This document shows, in pieces, positions 1 through 8,976 of a stretch of DNA of 64,000 bases. The notes below the pieces were generated by a model. It made no database searches. It was not told where the DNA came from and saw nothing but the letters and a program-made list of their open reading frames with translations. Source of the stretch: Bacillota bacterium. GTDB taxonomy: Bacteria > Bacillota > Clostridia > Tissierellales > MES13. The stretch lies in contig VENA01000003.1 of the NCBI GenBank assembly GCA_009711785.1, forward strand, positions 62,001 through 126,000, given 5' to 3'. How positions within the stretch are numbered: the first letter of the stretch is position 1; every line of letters begins with the position of its first letter. The translations under genes were made by a program, and so were the position numbers.

Positions 1-2368
1 GTAAAAATCGTCTTCTATGAAGTATAGTCTTAACATATCCATTTTTCTTTGCTTCTTTTACTATATCATCCATATATTTTTTTACTTCTTTATAATTTTC
101 GAAATACTTATCTATATATTTCTTTGCCTCTTTTCTACTAATTCCTAAGTCCCTAGATAAGCCATAATCACTAATTCCATAAACAATTCCAAAATTAACT
201 GCTTTTGCTCTACTTCTCATTAAAGAAGTAACTTTTTCTTTATCCACATCAAAAACCTCTGATGCTGTTTTTGTATGAATATCTTCGTTATCATAAAAAG
301 CATTTTTAAGTTTAAAATCATCTGAAATATGGGCTAATACTCTCAATTCGATTTGTGAATAATCAGCATCCACTAAAGAATAATTTTCATCTCGAGCAGT
401 GAATACTTTTCTTATTTTTCTTCCTTCTTCTGTTTTTATAGGTATATTCTGAAGATTAGGTTCAGTACTACTAATCCTTCCCGTAGCTGTTATTGTCTGA
501 TTAAAACTTGAATGAACCTTTTTTGTTTCACTATCTATTACATTTAACAAACCGTCAATATAAGTAGTTTTTATTTTAACTATTTGTCTATATTCTAATA
601 TTTTCTCTATTACTTCATGTTTGCCTTTAAGTTTTTCTAATACAGAAGCGCTTGTTGAATATCCTGTTTTTGTTTTTTTAATCGGCGGTAATTCAAGCTT
701 TTCAAATAATACCTTCCCTAGTTGTTTAGGGGAATTAATATTAAATTCTTCTCCTGATAGATCATAAATTGATTTTGTTAAATTATCTATCTTTTCTTGA
801 AATTCTTTCTCTAAACTTTCTAACTTTTTAATATCAACTTTAAAGCCATTAAACTCCATATCGGCTAAAACTTTAATTAGTGGCATTTCTATATTAGTAA
901 AAAGTTCTACCATATCATATTCCTCGATTTTTTCCATAATTGATTTTTCTATTTTTGAAATAACATTTACCTTAGTACAATGATATTCTGCTAACTTTTC
1001 TATTTCTAAATCTGTAAATTTCTTTTTCTTTTTACCTTTACCTAAAAGTTCTTCTTCATCTTTTATCTCTATATTAAGGTATTCATTACATAAAGATTTT
1101 AAATTATAATTATTTTGGGTTGGATTTATTAAGTATTGTCCTATAACGCTGTCAAAATATATACCATTAAGTTCTATATCATTTCTAAGTAATACTAAAA
1201 TATCTGTTTTTATATTATGTCCTGACTTTTTAATTGAATTATCTATAAAAATCTCTTTAAACGAATCTATAAAGCTACTAAATTTAATATTTTCATTAAA
1301 ATCAATATAATAAGAATCATTTTCACTTACCTTTATTGTTATACCTATTACTTTATCCTTTAGTGGGTTTTCGCCTTCTATTATAAATTTAAAATAGAAT
1401 TTTCTATTATTTAATATTTCCTTTTTTATGCTATCAATATCAGATTCTTTAGAAACAATATTAAATTTCGTACCTAACTTTTCTTTTTTCTTTTCTATAA
1501 CTTTTTTATCTATCTTATTTAAAAGACTTTTAAATCCAAGCTTTTGATATAAGTCATATAATCCCTCTTCATCAGGCTTTTCTAATCTTAATTTATTGAT
1601 ATCTACATCTATCGGCATATCAGTCACTATAGTAACTAATCTTTTACTCATGAAAGCTTGTGGTTTATTTTCTATTAATTTTTCCTTTAATTTTTTTCCT
1701 GAAACCCCTTCAATATTTTCATAAACTTCTTCTAAAGTATTGAATTTCTTTAATAACTTAATCCCAGTTTTTTCTCCAACTCCGGGAACTCCAGGAATAT
1801 TATCTGACTTATCGCCCATAAGAGCCTTAAGATCAATAAACTGCTTTGCAGATATTTCATATCTATTATACATTTCTTCTTCATCATATACTGATAAATT
1901 AGTTATACCTCTTTTAGTTATTAAAACTTTAGTCTTTTCACTTACTAGTTGTAAATAATCCTTATCTCCAGTTACTAAAATAACATCAAAGTCATTTTCC
2001 TCACCAATTTTTGCTACTGTACCTACTATATCATCCGCTTCAAATCCCTCATATTCTAATCTATTAATATTTAACTTATCTAAAACATCCTTTAATATTG
2101 GAAACTGCATTTTCAATTCATCAGGTGTTTTCTTTCTTCCTGCTTTATAATCTTCATACTCCTTATGTCTAAATGTTGGTGATTTTAAATCAAATGCTAC
2201 ACTAACATAATCAGGATTATGTTCATCTAATATTCTATATAGCATGGTTAAAAAACCATAAACTCCATTAGTATGTATTCCATCATTAGTTTTTAAAGGT
2301 GGTAAAGCATAAAACGCTCTATGTAATAAACTGTTTCCATCTATAAGCATTAACTTATCCTTTGACAA
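1..2368 (-). CDS. polA: DNA polymerase I (C-terminal end beyond window)
   Basis: Replicative repair polymerase that fills gaps and removes RNA primers. The first 789 codons are visible; the last part of the polymerase domain lies left of position 1. The N-terminal 5'-3' exonuclease (FEN-like, opening with LMLIDGNSLLHRAFYALPP) is intact. The middle 3'-5' exonuclease domain is degenerate: the first exonuclease motif, normally D-x-E, reads KFYFKFIIEGENPL and has no catalytic acids. The polymerase domain has the family signatures TATGRISSTEPNLQNIP, DADYSQIELRVLAH and the RSRAKAVNFGIVYG finger helix. I chose the TTG at 2366-2368, which has AGGAG upstream; the next in-frame ATG is eight codons later. 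Loss of proofreading residues is usual in Bacillus-type Pol I. Identity is certain; the exact start is likely. Confidence 0.97.
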   Translation of the reverse strand, partial: MSKDKLMLIDGNSLLHRAFYALPPLKTNDGIHTNGVYGFLTMLYRILDEHNPDYVSVAFDLKSPTFRHKEYEDYKAGRKKTPDELKMQFPILKDVLDKLNINRLEYEGFEADDIVGTVAKIGEENDFDVILVTGDKDYLQLVSEKTKVLITKRGITNLSVYDEEEMYNRYEISAKQFIDLKALMGDKSDNIPGVPGVGEKTGIKLLKKFNTLEEVYENIEGVSGKKLKEKLIENKPQAFMSKRLVTIVTDMPIDVDINKLRLEKPDEEGLYDLYQKLGFKSLLNKIDKKVIEKKKEKLGTKFNIVSKESDIDSIKKEILNNRKFYFKFIIEGENPLKDKVIGITIKVSENDSYYIDFNENIKFSSFIDSFKEIFIDNSIKKSGHNIKTDILVLLRNDIELNGIYFDSVIGQYLINPTQNNYNLKSLCNEYLNIEIKDEEELLGKGKKKKKFTDLEIEKLAEYHCTKVNVISKIEKSIMEKIEEYDMVELFTNIEMPLIKVLADMEFNGFKVDIKKLESLEKEFQEKIDNLTKSIYDLSGEEFNINSPKQLGKVLFEKLELPPIKKTKTGYSTSASVLEKLKGKHEVIEKILEYRQIVKIKTTYIDGLLNVIDSETKKVHSSFNQTITATGRISSTEPNLQNIPIKTEEGRKIRKVFTARDENYSLVDADYSQIELRVLAHISDDFKLKNAFYDNEDIHTKTASEVFDVDKEKVTSLMRSRAKAVNFGIVYGISDYGLSRDLGISRKEAKKYIDKYFENYKEVKKYMDDIVKEAKKNGYVKTILHRRRFL

Positions 2369-2480
2369 AATTATCAACTCCTTAATTTACTTCTTTTAGT
2401 ATTTGTTTTTTAAGTCAAGAAAATCCTCACATTTAAGTATATAGTAAAAAATATTTATAGTAAATAGGTTTTACTAACAT

Positions 2481-2515
2481 AAAAAAACCAGTGAATACTC
2501 TCACTGGCATTTTTT
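2481..2515 (-). terminator. Rho-independent terminator
   Basis: A 7-bp stem (CCAGTGA / TCACTGG, 2488-2494 with 2501-2507) is flanked by A and T runs. On the minus strand it closes the sigma/anti-sigma/SIMPL operon, separating it from polA. Confidence 0.8.
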
Positions 2516-2518
2516 ATG

Positions 2519-3250
2519 TTAATAATTATATATTACATTTACCTTTGCTTTTATTTCTAACTCTCCACTCTCTATAGGAGTTATATTACTTTTTAATTCA
2601 GATGAGTTATAATACCTATCAACAGAATATGAAACACTTGAAGATTCATTTATTTTATAAGGATCTCCTATTTTAACATCTACGGTTTCTGCTAACGCTT
2701 TAGCTTTCTTTTCAGCATTTTTAACTGCCTTTTTTAAAGCTTTTATATAGTATTCTTCCCTTTTATTAGTTCCAAATCGAATATTTCTTATATGATTTGC
2801 TCCTTTATCAGATACCTTATCTATAATGGTACCTATTTTTTCTATTTTATCTATTGTTATCTGAACTTCATTAATTACCCTATATCCTGTTATTTCATTA
2901 CTTCCATCTTCTTTATTATATTTTCTTAATGTGTGTATATTATATTTAATAGTTTTTATTGAGTCCTCATTTATTTCTTCATTTTTAAGTGCTTTAATTA
3001 TTTTTTCCATCTTTTCCTTATTTTCATTTTGTGCTAATTTACTATCTTTATTTTCTGTTTCTATACCAACATTTAAATAAGCCATATCAGGTTTTATCTT
3101 TACTGTAGCTTCTCCATTTACATTAATTGTATTAACCTCTTTATCATCTGCTATAACTACTTCATTAGAATTAAAATTCCCTGCTAAAAAGCCAATTCCT
3201 AATAAAAATATAATTACTAATGTAATACTTAAAGTCTTTATCTTATACAT
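2519..3250 (-). CDS. SIMPL domain (DUF541) exported protein
   Basis: A 243-residue protein with an N-terminal hydrophobic segment (about 7-24), probably a signal anchor or uncleaved signal. The remainder is a SIMPL/YggE-type domain, recognised by the opening INVNGEATVKIKPDMAYLNVG and the later GYRVINEVQITI and AKALAETVDVKIG stretches. Proteins of this family are outer-face or periplasmic and linked to oxidative or envelope stress in other bacteria; the biochemical role is not established. It is the third gene of an operon behind an ECF sigma factor and its anti-sigma factor, 10 bp downstream of the latter, so it is probably part of that envelope-stress regulon. Start ATG has AGGAGGGG upstream. 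Confidence 0.85.
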   Translation of the reverse strand: MYKIKTLSITLVIIFLLGIGFLAGNFNSNEVVIADDKEVNTINVNGEATVKIKPDMAYLNVGIETENKDSKLAQNENKEKMEKIIKALKNEEINEDSIKTIKYNIHTLRKYNKEDGSNEITGYRVINEVQITIDKIEKIGTIIDKVSDKGANHIRNIRFGTNKREEYYIKALKKAVKNAEKKAKALAETVDVKIGDPYKINESSSVSYSVDRYYNSSELKSNITPIESGELEIKAKVNVIYNY

Positions 3251-3260
3251 AAAACCCCTC

Positions 3261-4442
3261 CTAGGATTTATTTAATAAATACCTTCTTATAAGTATAAAA
3301 ATTACTAAAATAGCGCCTATCAAAATTAATAAAGGTGATATAGTTATTAAACCTATAATTACTCCTTCTATTCCTTTAGTAATTAAATTAACAGTTGATA
3401 TAAAGCCCTCCTTAGCTTTAAACCATAGTCCCTTATCAAGTGATTTTATTTCATTATTTAAATATTTAACCTCAGTAAGTTCTATATTTATAGTTGACAT
3501 ACTCACTAGTCTATCCCAGTTTTTTATAGCCCCTGTATATCTATCTATTTCTTTTCTTATTCTCCTTAATTCGTTTTCTATACGTAATATATCATCTATT
3601 TTATCTGCTTTTTTTAGTATTTCTCTTAATCTTTCTTCTTGGATTTTTAAATTTTTTATAGTATTTTTAGTATCAAAATATTGATTTGATATATCATTTC
3701 TAGTAACCCTTTTTGTATTTATCTTTCCTAAATCATCTAAATATTTTATAGTATCATCAAATTTATATTCAGGTACTCTAAGAGTCAAATTAGCTTTTTT
3801 AAGTGTGTCTTCACTATCTTTAGTCCTATAATCAATATCATATCCAGACCGGATATTTTCCATATATCCATTAACTTTTGTTATATAGTTATCTATTTTT
3901 TCTAAAGTATCATCATAGGATTTTATTTCTATTTGTAAATAAGCCTCTCTAATAATCTTTCTATTTGTGTTTATATTTTTCCCGCTATCATCATTTGTTG
4001 TTAAGTTTATTCTTTTTTTAGATTCACTTGTATTTTCATTCTGAGTAATACTACTATTTTCAGGAGCGGCCTGATCGTAACTAATTTCTTCATTCTTTGA
4101 TTCTTGCATTAATTTATCATTATTTAAATAATTATTATAAAGTGTTACTGACATTAATATTACTACTAACCCTGCTGCTAATCCCATAAATGGTTTAAAG
4201 TTTATTTTTCTAGAAGTCTTTTTCTCACTTTCTAATTTACTTCTTAATTCTTTTTTATAATTTTTGGGTAACTCTACCTCTTCTTCTTTTTTTACATAAT
4301 TTAATATTTTAACCATTTCTTTATATTCTTTCTTACACTTACTACATTCCTTTAAATGTTTTTTTAATTCATTCTTTTTATTTTCATCTAACATTCCATC
4401 TATATAAAGTGACATTTCTTTTTTAAAATCTTTACATTTCAT
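3261..4442 (-). CDS. Anti-sigma factor: zinc-finger HC2 plus DUF4349
   Basis: The 393-residue product begins with a zinc-binding anti-sigma domain (C3, H29, C33, C36 in an H-x3-C-x2-C arrangement), then has a membrane segment at about 85-102. A large extracytoplasmic DUF4349 domain follows (about 165-355, starting REAYLQIEIKSYDDTLEKI, with a long coiled coil around RLREILKKADKIDDILRIENEL), and a second membrane helix lies near the C-terminus (about 363-388). The zinc finger should hold the sigma factor encoded just upstream until an envelope signal is sensed. Spacing to the sigma gene is about 20 bp. Family assignment is firm; the inducing signal is unknown. Confidence 0.88.
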   Translation of the reverse strand: MKCKDFKKEMSLYIDGMLDENKKNELKKHLKECSKCKKEYKEMVKILNYVKKEEEVELPKNYKKELRSKLESEKKTSRKINFKPFMGLAAGLVVILMSVTLYNNYLNNDKLMQESKNEEISYDQAAPENSSITQNENTSESKKRINLTTNDDSGKNINTNRKIIREAYLQIEIKSYDDTLEKIDNYITKVNGYMENIRSGYDIDYRTKDSEDTLKKANLTLRVPEYKFDDTIKYLDDLGKINTKRVTRNDISNQYFDTKNTIKNLKIQEERLREILKKADKIDDILRIENELRRIRKEIDRYTGAIKNWDRLVSMSTINIELTEVKYLNNEIKSLDKGLWFKAKEGFISTVNLITKGIEGVIIGLITISPLLILIGAILVIFILIRRYLLNKS

Positions 4443-4463
4443 TTTATCCCTCCTTTCTACTAA

Positions 4464-5051
4464 TTAGACGAGCGAATCATTGTTTTGTTCCATTTGTTTA
4501 ATTATTATTTCTTTTAAGTTATCTCTTCCTCTTTTAATTCTTGATTTTACAGTTCCTAAAGAACAATCTAATATCTCTGATATTTCTTTATAAGAAAATT
4601 CTTGAATATCTCTTAAAATAATAACCGTTCTATGTATCTCATCTAACTTATTAATAGCACTTTGTACAAATTCTCTAGTTAGTTTTTTATCTAATATCTC
4701 CTTTGGGTCAGTAATCGATAAGTCAGTAATTTCTCTTTTAATCTCACCTTCCTCAGTCTGTATTGATTGATCTAGTGAGTAATTTTTTTTATTTTTCTTG
4801 ATAAAATCTATACATGTATTAACAACTATTCTGTATAACCAAGTGGAAAATGAAGATTTATGATTAAATTTTTTTATTGATTTAAAAACCTTTATAAAGG
4901 CCTCTTGAGAAACATCCATAGCATCATTAGGATCTTTCAGCATTTTAAGTGCAATATTATATGCCCTTTTTTCATGATTTTCTATTAGTTTTTCAAAGGC
5001 ATCGATATCTCCTTTTTTACATTTTTTGATTAATTTATATTCTGCTTTCAA
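4464..5051 (-). CDS. ECF RNA polymerase sigma factor (SigW-like)
   Basis: A group-4 sigma factor of about 195 residues with region 2 (DVSQEAFIKVFKSIKKF, then FSTWLYRIVVNTCIDFIKK) and region 4 (YKEISEILDCSLGTVKSRIKRGR helix-turn-helix). It directs RNA polymerase to envelope-stress promoters and is first in an operon with its anti-sigma factor and a SIMPL protein. The reading frame also opens at a GTG at 5060, but that GTG is inside the Shine-Dalgarno stretch GGAAGGGGTG; the TTG at 5049-5051, six bases downstream, is the better start. Confidence 0.92.
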   Translation of the reverse strand: MKAEYKLIKKCKKGDIDAFEKLIENHEKRAYNIALKMLKDPNDAMDVSQEAFIKVFKSIKKFNHKSSFSTWLYRIVVNTCIDFIKKNKKNYSLDQSIQTEEGEIKREITDLSITDPKEILDKKLTREFVQSAINKLDEIHRTVIILRDIQEFSYKEISEILDCSLGTVKSRIKRGRDNLKEIIIKQMEQNNDSLV

Positions 5052-5124
5052 TAAATTCACCCCTTCCTTAAACTCCTATTATCCATTAGACCTATTAAGT
5101 ATATAAAAAGTTCCATATTTGTTC

Positions 5125-5157
5125 AAAAAAACTTCCTGGAAATTCAGGAAGTTTTTA
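5125..5157 (-). terminator. Terminator of the L,D-transpeptidase gene
   Basis: Stem ACTTCCTG / CAGGAAGT (5131-5138 with 5145-5152), with a run of A on the left that gives a U tract on the minus-strand transcript. Confidence 0.85.
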
Positions 5158-5179
5158 TAATATAATTTTACCCATATAT

Positions 5180-6604
5180 TTACTTTTTATCTATAAATAT
5201 TTTAGTTAAATACTTATTCTTTTCAATACTAACCATATTTTCAATAGTTTTTAACTTTATATATCCTTCTCCATTAATATATTTAATATCTACTTTTTGA
5301 AAATTTAAATAAATAAACTGATTTTGATAAGGGTTTTTAACTAATATCTTACTGGGTATATAAATTTCATCTTCTATAATTTTTGCTTTAAATACATTAT
5401 CCTTATAATACACCAAAGGTTCTTTTGTAAGTTCTATATGCTTATCATAGGTAAATACTTTCATAGATAAACCCATTTTATTTTTTAAAGAATTTAAATC
5501 TATAAAAGGCTTTCCTTTATATTTTTTAATATCTATAGATTTATTGTCCTTTGTATTTACACTAATTTTATTATTTAATAAATCTATATTTAAATCTAGA
5601 GCTTTAACCATAGGAAACAATGAAAACTTAGGTTCATTGATTATGTCAACAATTTCTCCTATTAATAATTTATTATTTAATAATAAGTATGTAAAGTTTA
5701 AATCTATAGTTTGATTTAAATTATCTAACTTAAAACTACCCTTAAATAAATTGGTTATATCATCTAATAGAATATAACTTTTATTATTAATTGTTTTATG
5801 AGATAATCTGTAGCCATCAAGTATACTATATTCATCCCTATTATATATATTAACACTAAAAAAATTACTTAAGGCTTTTTTATTAATGTAGAATTTATTA
5901 TTATCCTTTATTATATCATTGCTTACATACCTACCATTAATAAAAAATACCCAATTATTAGAAAAAACTACCTTTTGCTTATCAACTAAACTATTTAAAA
6001 AATTTATCCTTTCTAAACCTATGGTTGATTCAAGATTTTCCTTTTTTAGTGAATTATTTATTTTAGATTCAATGTCATTTATTTTTCTGTAGTTATCCCT
6101 TTCTACTACAACAATAGAATTCTCTCCAAAAGTATCTTTTTGAATCTCTATAGGATTATACTCTACTACTACAGGGGTATTTAAATTTACAGTTTTATAA
6201 AGCTCTTGAACATCCCTTTCAAACATTCTTATACAACCACTTGAAGCATATGTTCCTATTGAATTTGGATTGCTATTACCATGAATCCCATAATGTTCTT
6301 TAAAGCCTAACCATCTACTTCCTAAGGGATTTAATATACTACCTCCGGGAATATCTTTCTTTCTGTAATAAGGGTCTATTACTTTATTTATTAACCTATA
6401 CTCTCCTAAAGGAGTTTGACTTACCGCTTTTCCCACCGCTACAGGGTACTCTTTTACAACTTTTTCATCTTTTATTAAACTTAATTTTCTAAATGGAATA
6501 TTAACTAAAATCTTATCCTTTGTATCATACTCCATTGCTAAACATACTTGGTTTATTAAAATTAATACAATTACTAAAATCATTATTACTATTTTCTTTT
6601 TCAT
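5180..6604 (-). CDS. L,D-transpeptidase (YkuD) with copper-amine-oxidase-like C-terminal domain
   Basis: A 474-residue exported protein: signal sequence at 1-23, YkuD catalytic domain at about 28-150, then a long C-terminal part with repeated beta motifs (INGRYVSNDIIKDNNKFYI, FIDLNSLKNKMGLSM, IYIPSKILV) like the copper amine oxidase N-terminal fold often found on clostridial cell-wall proteins. The catalytic block is present: H108 in GIHGN and C124 in SSGCIRM. The residue two before C124, usually His in SHGCIR, is Ser here. It should form 3-3 peptidoglycan cross-links or attach proteins to the wall. Monocistronic with its own terminator. Start ATG has GGGAGG upstream. Confidence 0.88.
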   Translation of the reverse strand: MKKKIVIMILVIVLILINQVCLAMEYDTKDKILVNIPFRKLSLIKDEKVVKEYPVAVGKAVSQTPLGEYRLINKVIDPYYRKKDIPGGSILNPLGSRWLGFKEHYGIHGNSNPNSIGTYASSGCIRMFERDVQELYKTVNLNTPVVVEYNPIEIQKDTFGENSIVVVERDNYRKINDIESKINNSLKKENLESTIGLERINFLNSLVDKQKVVFSNNWVFFINGRYVSNDIIKDNNKFYINKKALSNFFSVNIYNRDEYSILDGYRLSHKTINNKSYILLDDITNLFKGSFKLDNLNQTIDLNFTYLLLNNKLLIGEIVDIINEPKFSLFPMVKALDLNIDLLNNKISVNTKDNKSIDIKKYKGKPFIDLNSLKNKMGLSMKVFTYDKHIELTKEPLVYYKDNVFKAKIIEDEIYIPSKILVKNPYQNQFIYLNFQKVDIKYINGEGYIKLKTIENMVSIEKNKYLTKIFIDKK

Positions 6605-6720
6605 AAAAATCCTCCCTAATTTAACAAGTCATTTTATATTTATTTAAGTTAAAATCACTTTATGCACATGTAACACAATTGTTAAAAAAAGGACTTGCCC
6701 TATTAATTTTTTAATAATAC

Positions 6721-6750
6721 TTGACTAAATATGATATTTTATGGTAATAT
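6721..6750 (+). promoter_or_regulatory. Sigma-A promoter of tRNA-Leu
   Basis: TTGACT (6721-6726) and TAATAT (6745-6750) with 18 bp between them, ending 18 bp before the mature tRNA. Confidence 0.7.
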
Positions 6751-6768
6751 TATATTTGTCTCAAATAA

Positions 6769-6857
6769 GCCGAAGTGGTGGAATTGGCAGACGCGCCGGA
6801 CTCAAAATCCGGTGAGGTTTACCCCTCGTGTGGGTTCGAGTCCCACCTTCGGCACCA
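6769..6857 (+). tRNA. tRNA-Leu (CAA anticodon)
   Basis: Class II tRNA of 89 nt with encoded CCA. The acceptor arm GCCGAAG pairs with CTTCGGC, discriminator A. The anticodon arm CCGGA-CTCAAAA-TCCGG places C34 A35 A36 (CAA) after T33, so it reads UUG leucine codons. The long variable arm (GAGGTTTACCCCTC) is typical of leucine tRNAs, and the T arm GTGGG-TTCGAGT-CCCAC is complete. Confidence 0.97.
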
Positions 6858-6862
6858 TAGTA

Positions 6863-6896
6863 AAACCCTAGGTTAAATTAACCTAGGGTTTTTTTT
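6863..6896 (+). terminator. Terminator of tRNA-Leu
   Basis: Strong stem AAACCCTAGGTT / AACCTAGGGTT followed by eight T residues, directly after the CCA end. Confidence 0.9.
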
Positions 6897-7243
6897 GTTA
6901 TTTTTGCTAATCTACTAATTTCTATGTTCCTTTTATACAACAACTTCTAAATCTTCAATAAAAGATTTCCACCGATAAAGTTCCATAAACATGTAAATTT
7001 CCACATTTACAGATTTAACAATTTGACAATGTCCGTGTAGATTTATTTTTCAATTTATCTATTGATAGATTTGAACTTTTGTATTTCTAGTGATTTTCAT
7101 ACCATGCTTTTCTATAAACACTTTAATAATTGATATATTTTTCTATACTTGGTATCATATAGATAATATAATTTTATGAAAAAATGAAATTTTGCTAATA
7201 TAAAAAATATCTTTTAGAAAAAACATTTAAAAAGGAGAATAGC
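6897..7243 (+). other. Gene-free stretch
   Basis: About 350 bases with no credible reading frame or structured element on either strand. Interrupted short frames suggest it may hold decayed coding DNA. The only clear signal is the AAAAAGGAG ribosome site at its right end, which serves the next gene. Confidence 0.5.
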
Positions 7244-8059
7244 ATGACACATAAGCTTGCAGTTTCTGGTAGTACTATACTTTCAAACCCAGAAAAATTC
7301 GAGGAATTATTCTTAGAAAAAATAGATAGTATTGAAATCGGAGAATTTCCAGATGAAATAGCAGTTAAACATTTTTTAGACTTATGTAAAGAAAAAAAAC
7401 AATCCTTTGGTATCCATTCTCCATTATATCTTAATGAAAGTAAATATGATTTACTTAAAAAAGTACAATATAAACCTGAGTATGCGTGGAAACAATTAGA
7501 ACTTGAGGCTAAAAAAATGTCTGCTTTAGGAGCAGATTACATACTTGTTCATTTTCCATATTTTAAAGAACAAATATCTGGTAATGCTAATAAATTAATT
7601 GAAGAGGGTTTAATAAGATTAGAACAAATTCAAAAGAAGTATTCAATTTCAATAATTTGTGAACCTAAGTTAGGATTTAATCGTTCTACAGCAGGTATAA
7701 ATTATCTTCATACTTTTCCTATAGAAATATGGGATAAATATAACATAAAAATATGTATTGATATAGGCGATTACTTAATTGCAACCGAAAATGAAATACT
7801 AAATTATTTATCAAAGTTTAAAAAACATATTAAAATAGTTCATCTACATAATGTTGATTATATTAAAGATAAACACATCTGGATTCCAGTTCATCCCTCC
7901 CAAGAAACTAATGGAGTTAATTATAAAATAAAAAAAATAATTGACTTTTTATTACAATGTAAAGATATAACCTTTGTTTTTGAACATACTCCTCATAAAA
8001 TTCCTAGTGAAAGGTTCGTTAAGGAAGGATATCAATGGGTAAAGGATCTGATTAGCTAG
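7244..8059 (+). CDS. Sugar phosphate isomerase/epimerase-type TIM barrel protein
   Basis: A 271-residue protein with the AP-endonuclease-2/xylose-isomerase-like TIM-barrel fold. Metal-site-like acids and histidines fall at the ends of predicted strands: SFGIHSPLYL, GADYILVHFPYF, SIICEPKLGF, IKICIDIGDYL, KIVHLHNVD and FVFEHTPH. Members act on sugars, sugar phosphates or cyclitols, but substrate cannot be read from sequence. The gene stands alone behind AAAAAGGAG, flanked by non-coding or decayed DNA and next to a tRNA gene, a common insertion site. An endonuclease IV role is less likely because the full set of zinc ligands is not apparent. Confidence 0.75.
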   Translation: MTHKLAVSGSTILSNPEKFEELFLEKIDSIEIGEFPDEIAVKHFLDLCKEKKQSFGIHSPLYLNESKYDLLKKVQYKPEYAWKQLELEAKKMSALGADYILVHFPYFKEQISGNANKLIEEGLIRLEQIQKKYSISIICEPKLGFNRSTAGINYLHTFPIEIWDKYNIKICIDIGDYLIATENEILNYLSKFKKHIKIVHLHNVDYIKDKHIWIPVHPSQETNGVNYKIKKIIDFLLQCKDITFVFEHTPHKIPSERFVKEGYQWVKDLIS

Positions 8060-8086
8060 AATAAGCGGTCTTTAATCATAACCCCT

Positions 8087-8305
8087 TTAGAGTTCACTAT
8101 AAAGTATAATATCATGTATATCCCATCCTAATGACCTGCACATAAACCTTGATTTGATAATATAAAAACATGAATATTTGTAATCCGCTACACCAGATGT
8201 ATGAGTTAATAAATGATAAATATTTACCTCTTTTATAAAATTTAGAATTGAAATGGCAGTTACCTCTTCTTTGGTTTTATAATGTTTGTTTATATATTCT
8301 ATACA
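8087..8305 (-). pseudogene. Remnant of a beta-lactamase/PBP-fold serine hydrolase
   Basis: In the gap before the thioesterase gene, the minus strand carries an open frame of 70 codons with no start codon and no ribosome site. It contains HLLTHTSGVADY, the hallmark block that follows the active site in class C beta-lactamase-like serine hydrolases. The sequence around it does not keep the family pattern and the SxxK part is absent. I read it as a decayed fragment. A chance match is possible because only about 12 residues are distinctive. Confidence 0.45.
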
Positions 8306-8307
8306 AT

Positions 8308-8332
8308 AAAAAAGCCCCTTTAAAGGACTTTT
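8308..8332 (-). terminator. Terminator of the thioesterase gene
   Basis: On the minus strand AAAGTCC pairs with GGGGCTTT (one wobble) and is followed by a T run. Confidence 0.7.
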
Positions 8333-8347
8333 AGATTATGTTAATTT

Positions 8348-8767
8348 TTATCTTTCATTCTTAGCTCTAGAAATTAAACTCTTTTCCTCATCTGTGGTTG
8401 CTTCAGGTTGAGATAGATTATGTGGCCTTTTATTACCGTTTTCATCAACACAAACAAAAGTAATAAAACCATCAACTACACATTTTGTATCATTTACTTT
8501 TGTAACCTTTACATATACTTTTAAACTAGTTGTTCCAGTTAAAACTAATTTTGTTTCAATATTTATTATTTCTCCTTTATTAATAGGCTCATTAAATGTC
8601 AAACCATGTAATTTCTTACAAACTAAACTATCAGGTTTTCCTAAAATACTAGCTGCAGTAATAAATCCTCCCTCGATGAACCATTCAGCCATTCTTCCAG
8701 CAAATAAAGTTCCATGATGATTTAGATCCTCTGATTTAACTAATCTTGATATATTATGTGCTTGCAT
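8348..8767 (-). CDS. Acyl-CoA thioesterase, hotdog fold (YkhA/YciA type)
   Basis: The 139-residue protein is a single hotdog domain with the helix motif NHHGTLFAGRMAEWFIEGGF (about 16-35), in which the equivalent acidic residue and the HHGTLFAG loop form the thioesterase site. The strand FVCVDENGNKRP is also typical of the family. It hydrolyses acyl-CoA esters in the cytoplasm; chain-length preference is unknown. Monocistronic, with a TAGGAGG ribosome site before ATG and its own terminator. Confidence 0.88.
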   Translation of the reverse strand: MQAHNISRLVKSEDLNHHGTLFAGRMAEWFIEGGFITAASILGKPDSLVCKKLHGLTFNEPINKGEIINIETKLVLTGTTSLKVYVKVTKVNDTKCVVDGFITFVCVDENGNKRPHNLSQPEATTDEEKSLISRAKNER

Positions 8768-8919
8768 ATTAATCCTCCTACTAAAGTTATATTTGTTTTT
8801 TTAATCATATTATATATCCATTGATATAGCAAATAATTTTTTTACTCTTTCTATTATCTTAAAATTACTTACACATTATACTTCTTTTAATACTAAAAAG
8901 AGTGTTGCTATTTAAACAA

Positions 8920-8957
8920 AATTAAAACTTCTAATCTAAGAACTAGAAGTTTTAATT
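8920..8957 (-). terminator. Terminator of the RDD gene
   Basis: AATTAAAACTTCTA (8920-8933) pairs with TAGAAGTTTTAATT (8944-8957), a 14-bp perfect stem. Confidence 0.8.
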
Positions 8958-8976
8958 TTATATTCATAATGTAATT

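Noticed and set aside
6605-6720. Possible riboswitch before tRNA-Leu
   Set aside because: No conserved stem pattern is seen; it is the short upstream region of the minus-strand transpeptidase and the tRNA promoter.
5860-8760. att-type direct repeats of the tRNA-Leu 3' end
   Set aside because: I looked for a second copy of GGTTCGAGTCCCACCTTC downstream within this stretch and did not find one, so no integrated element can be bounded.
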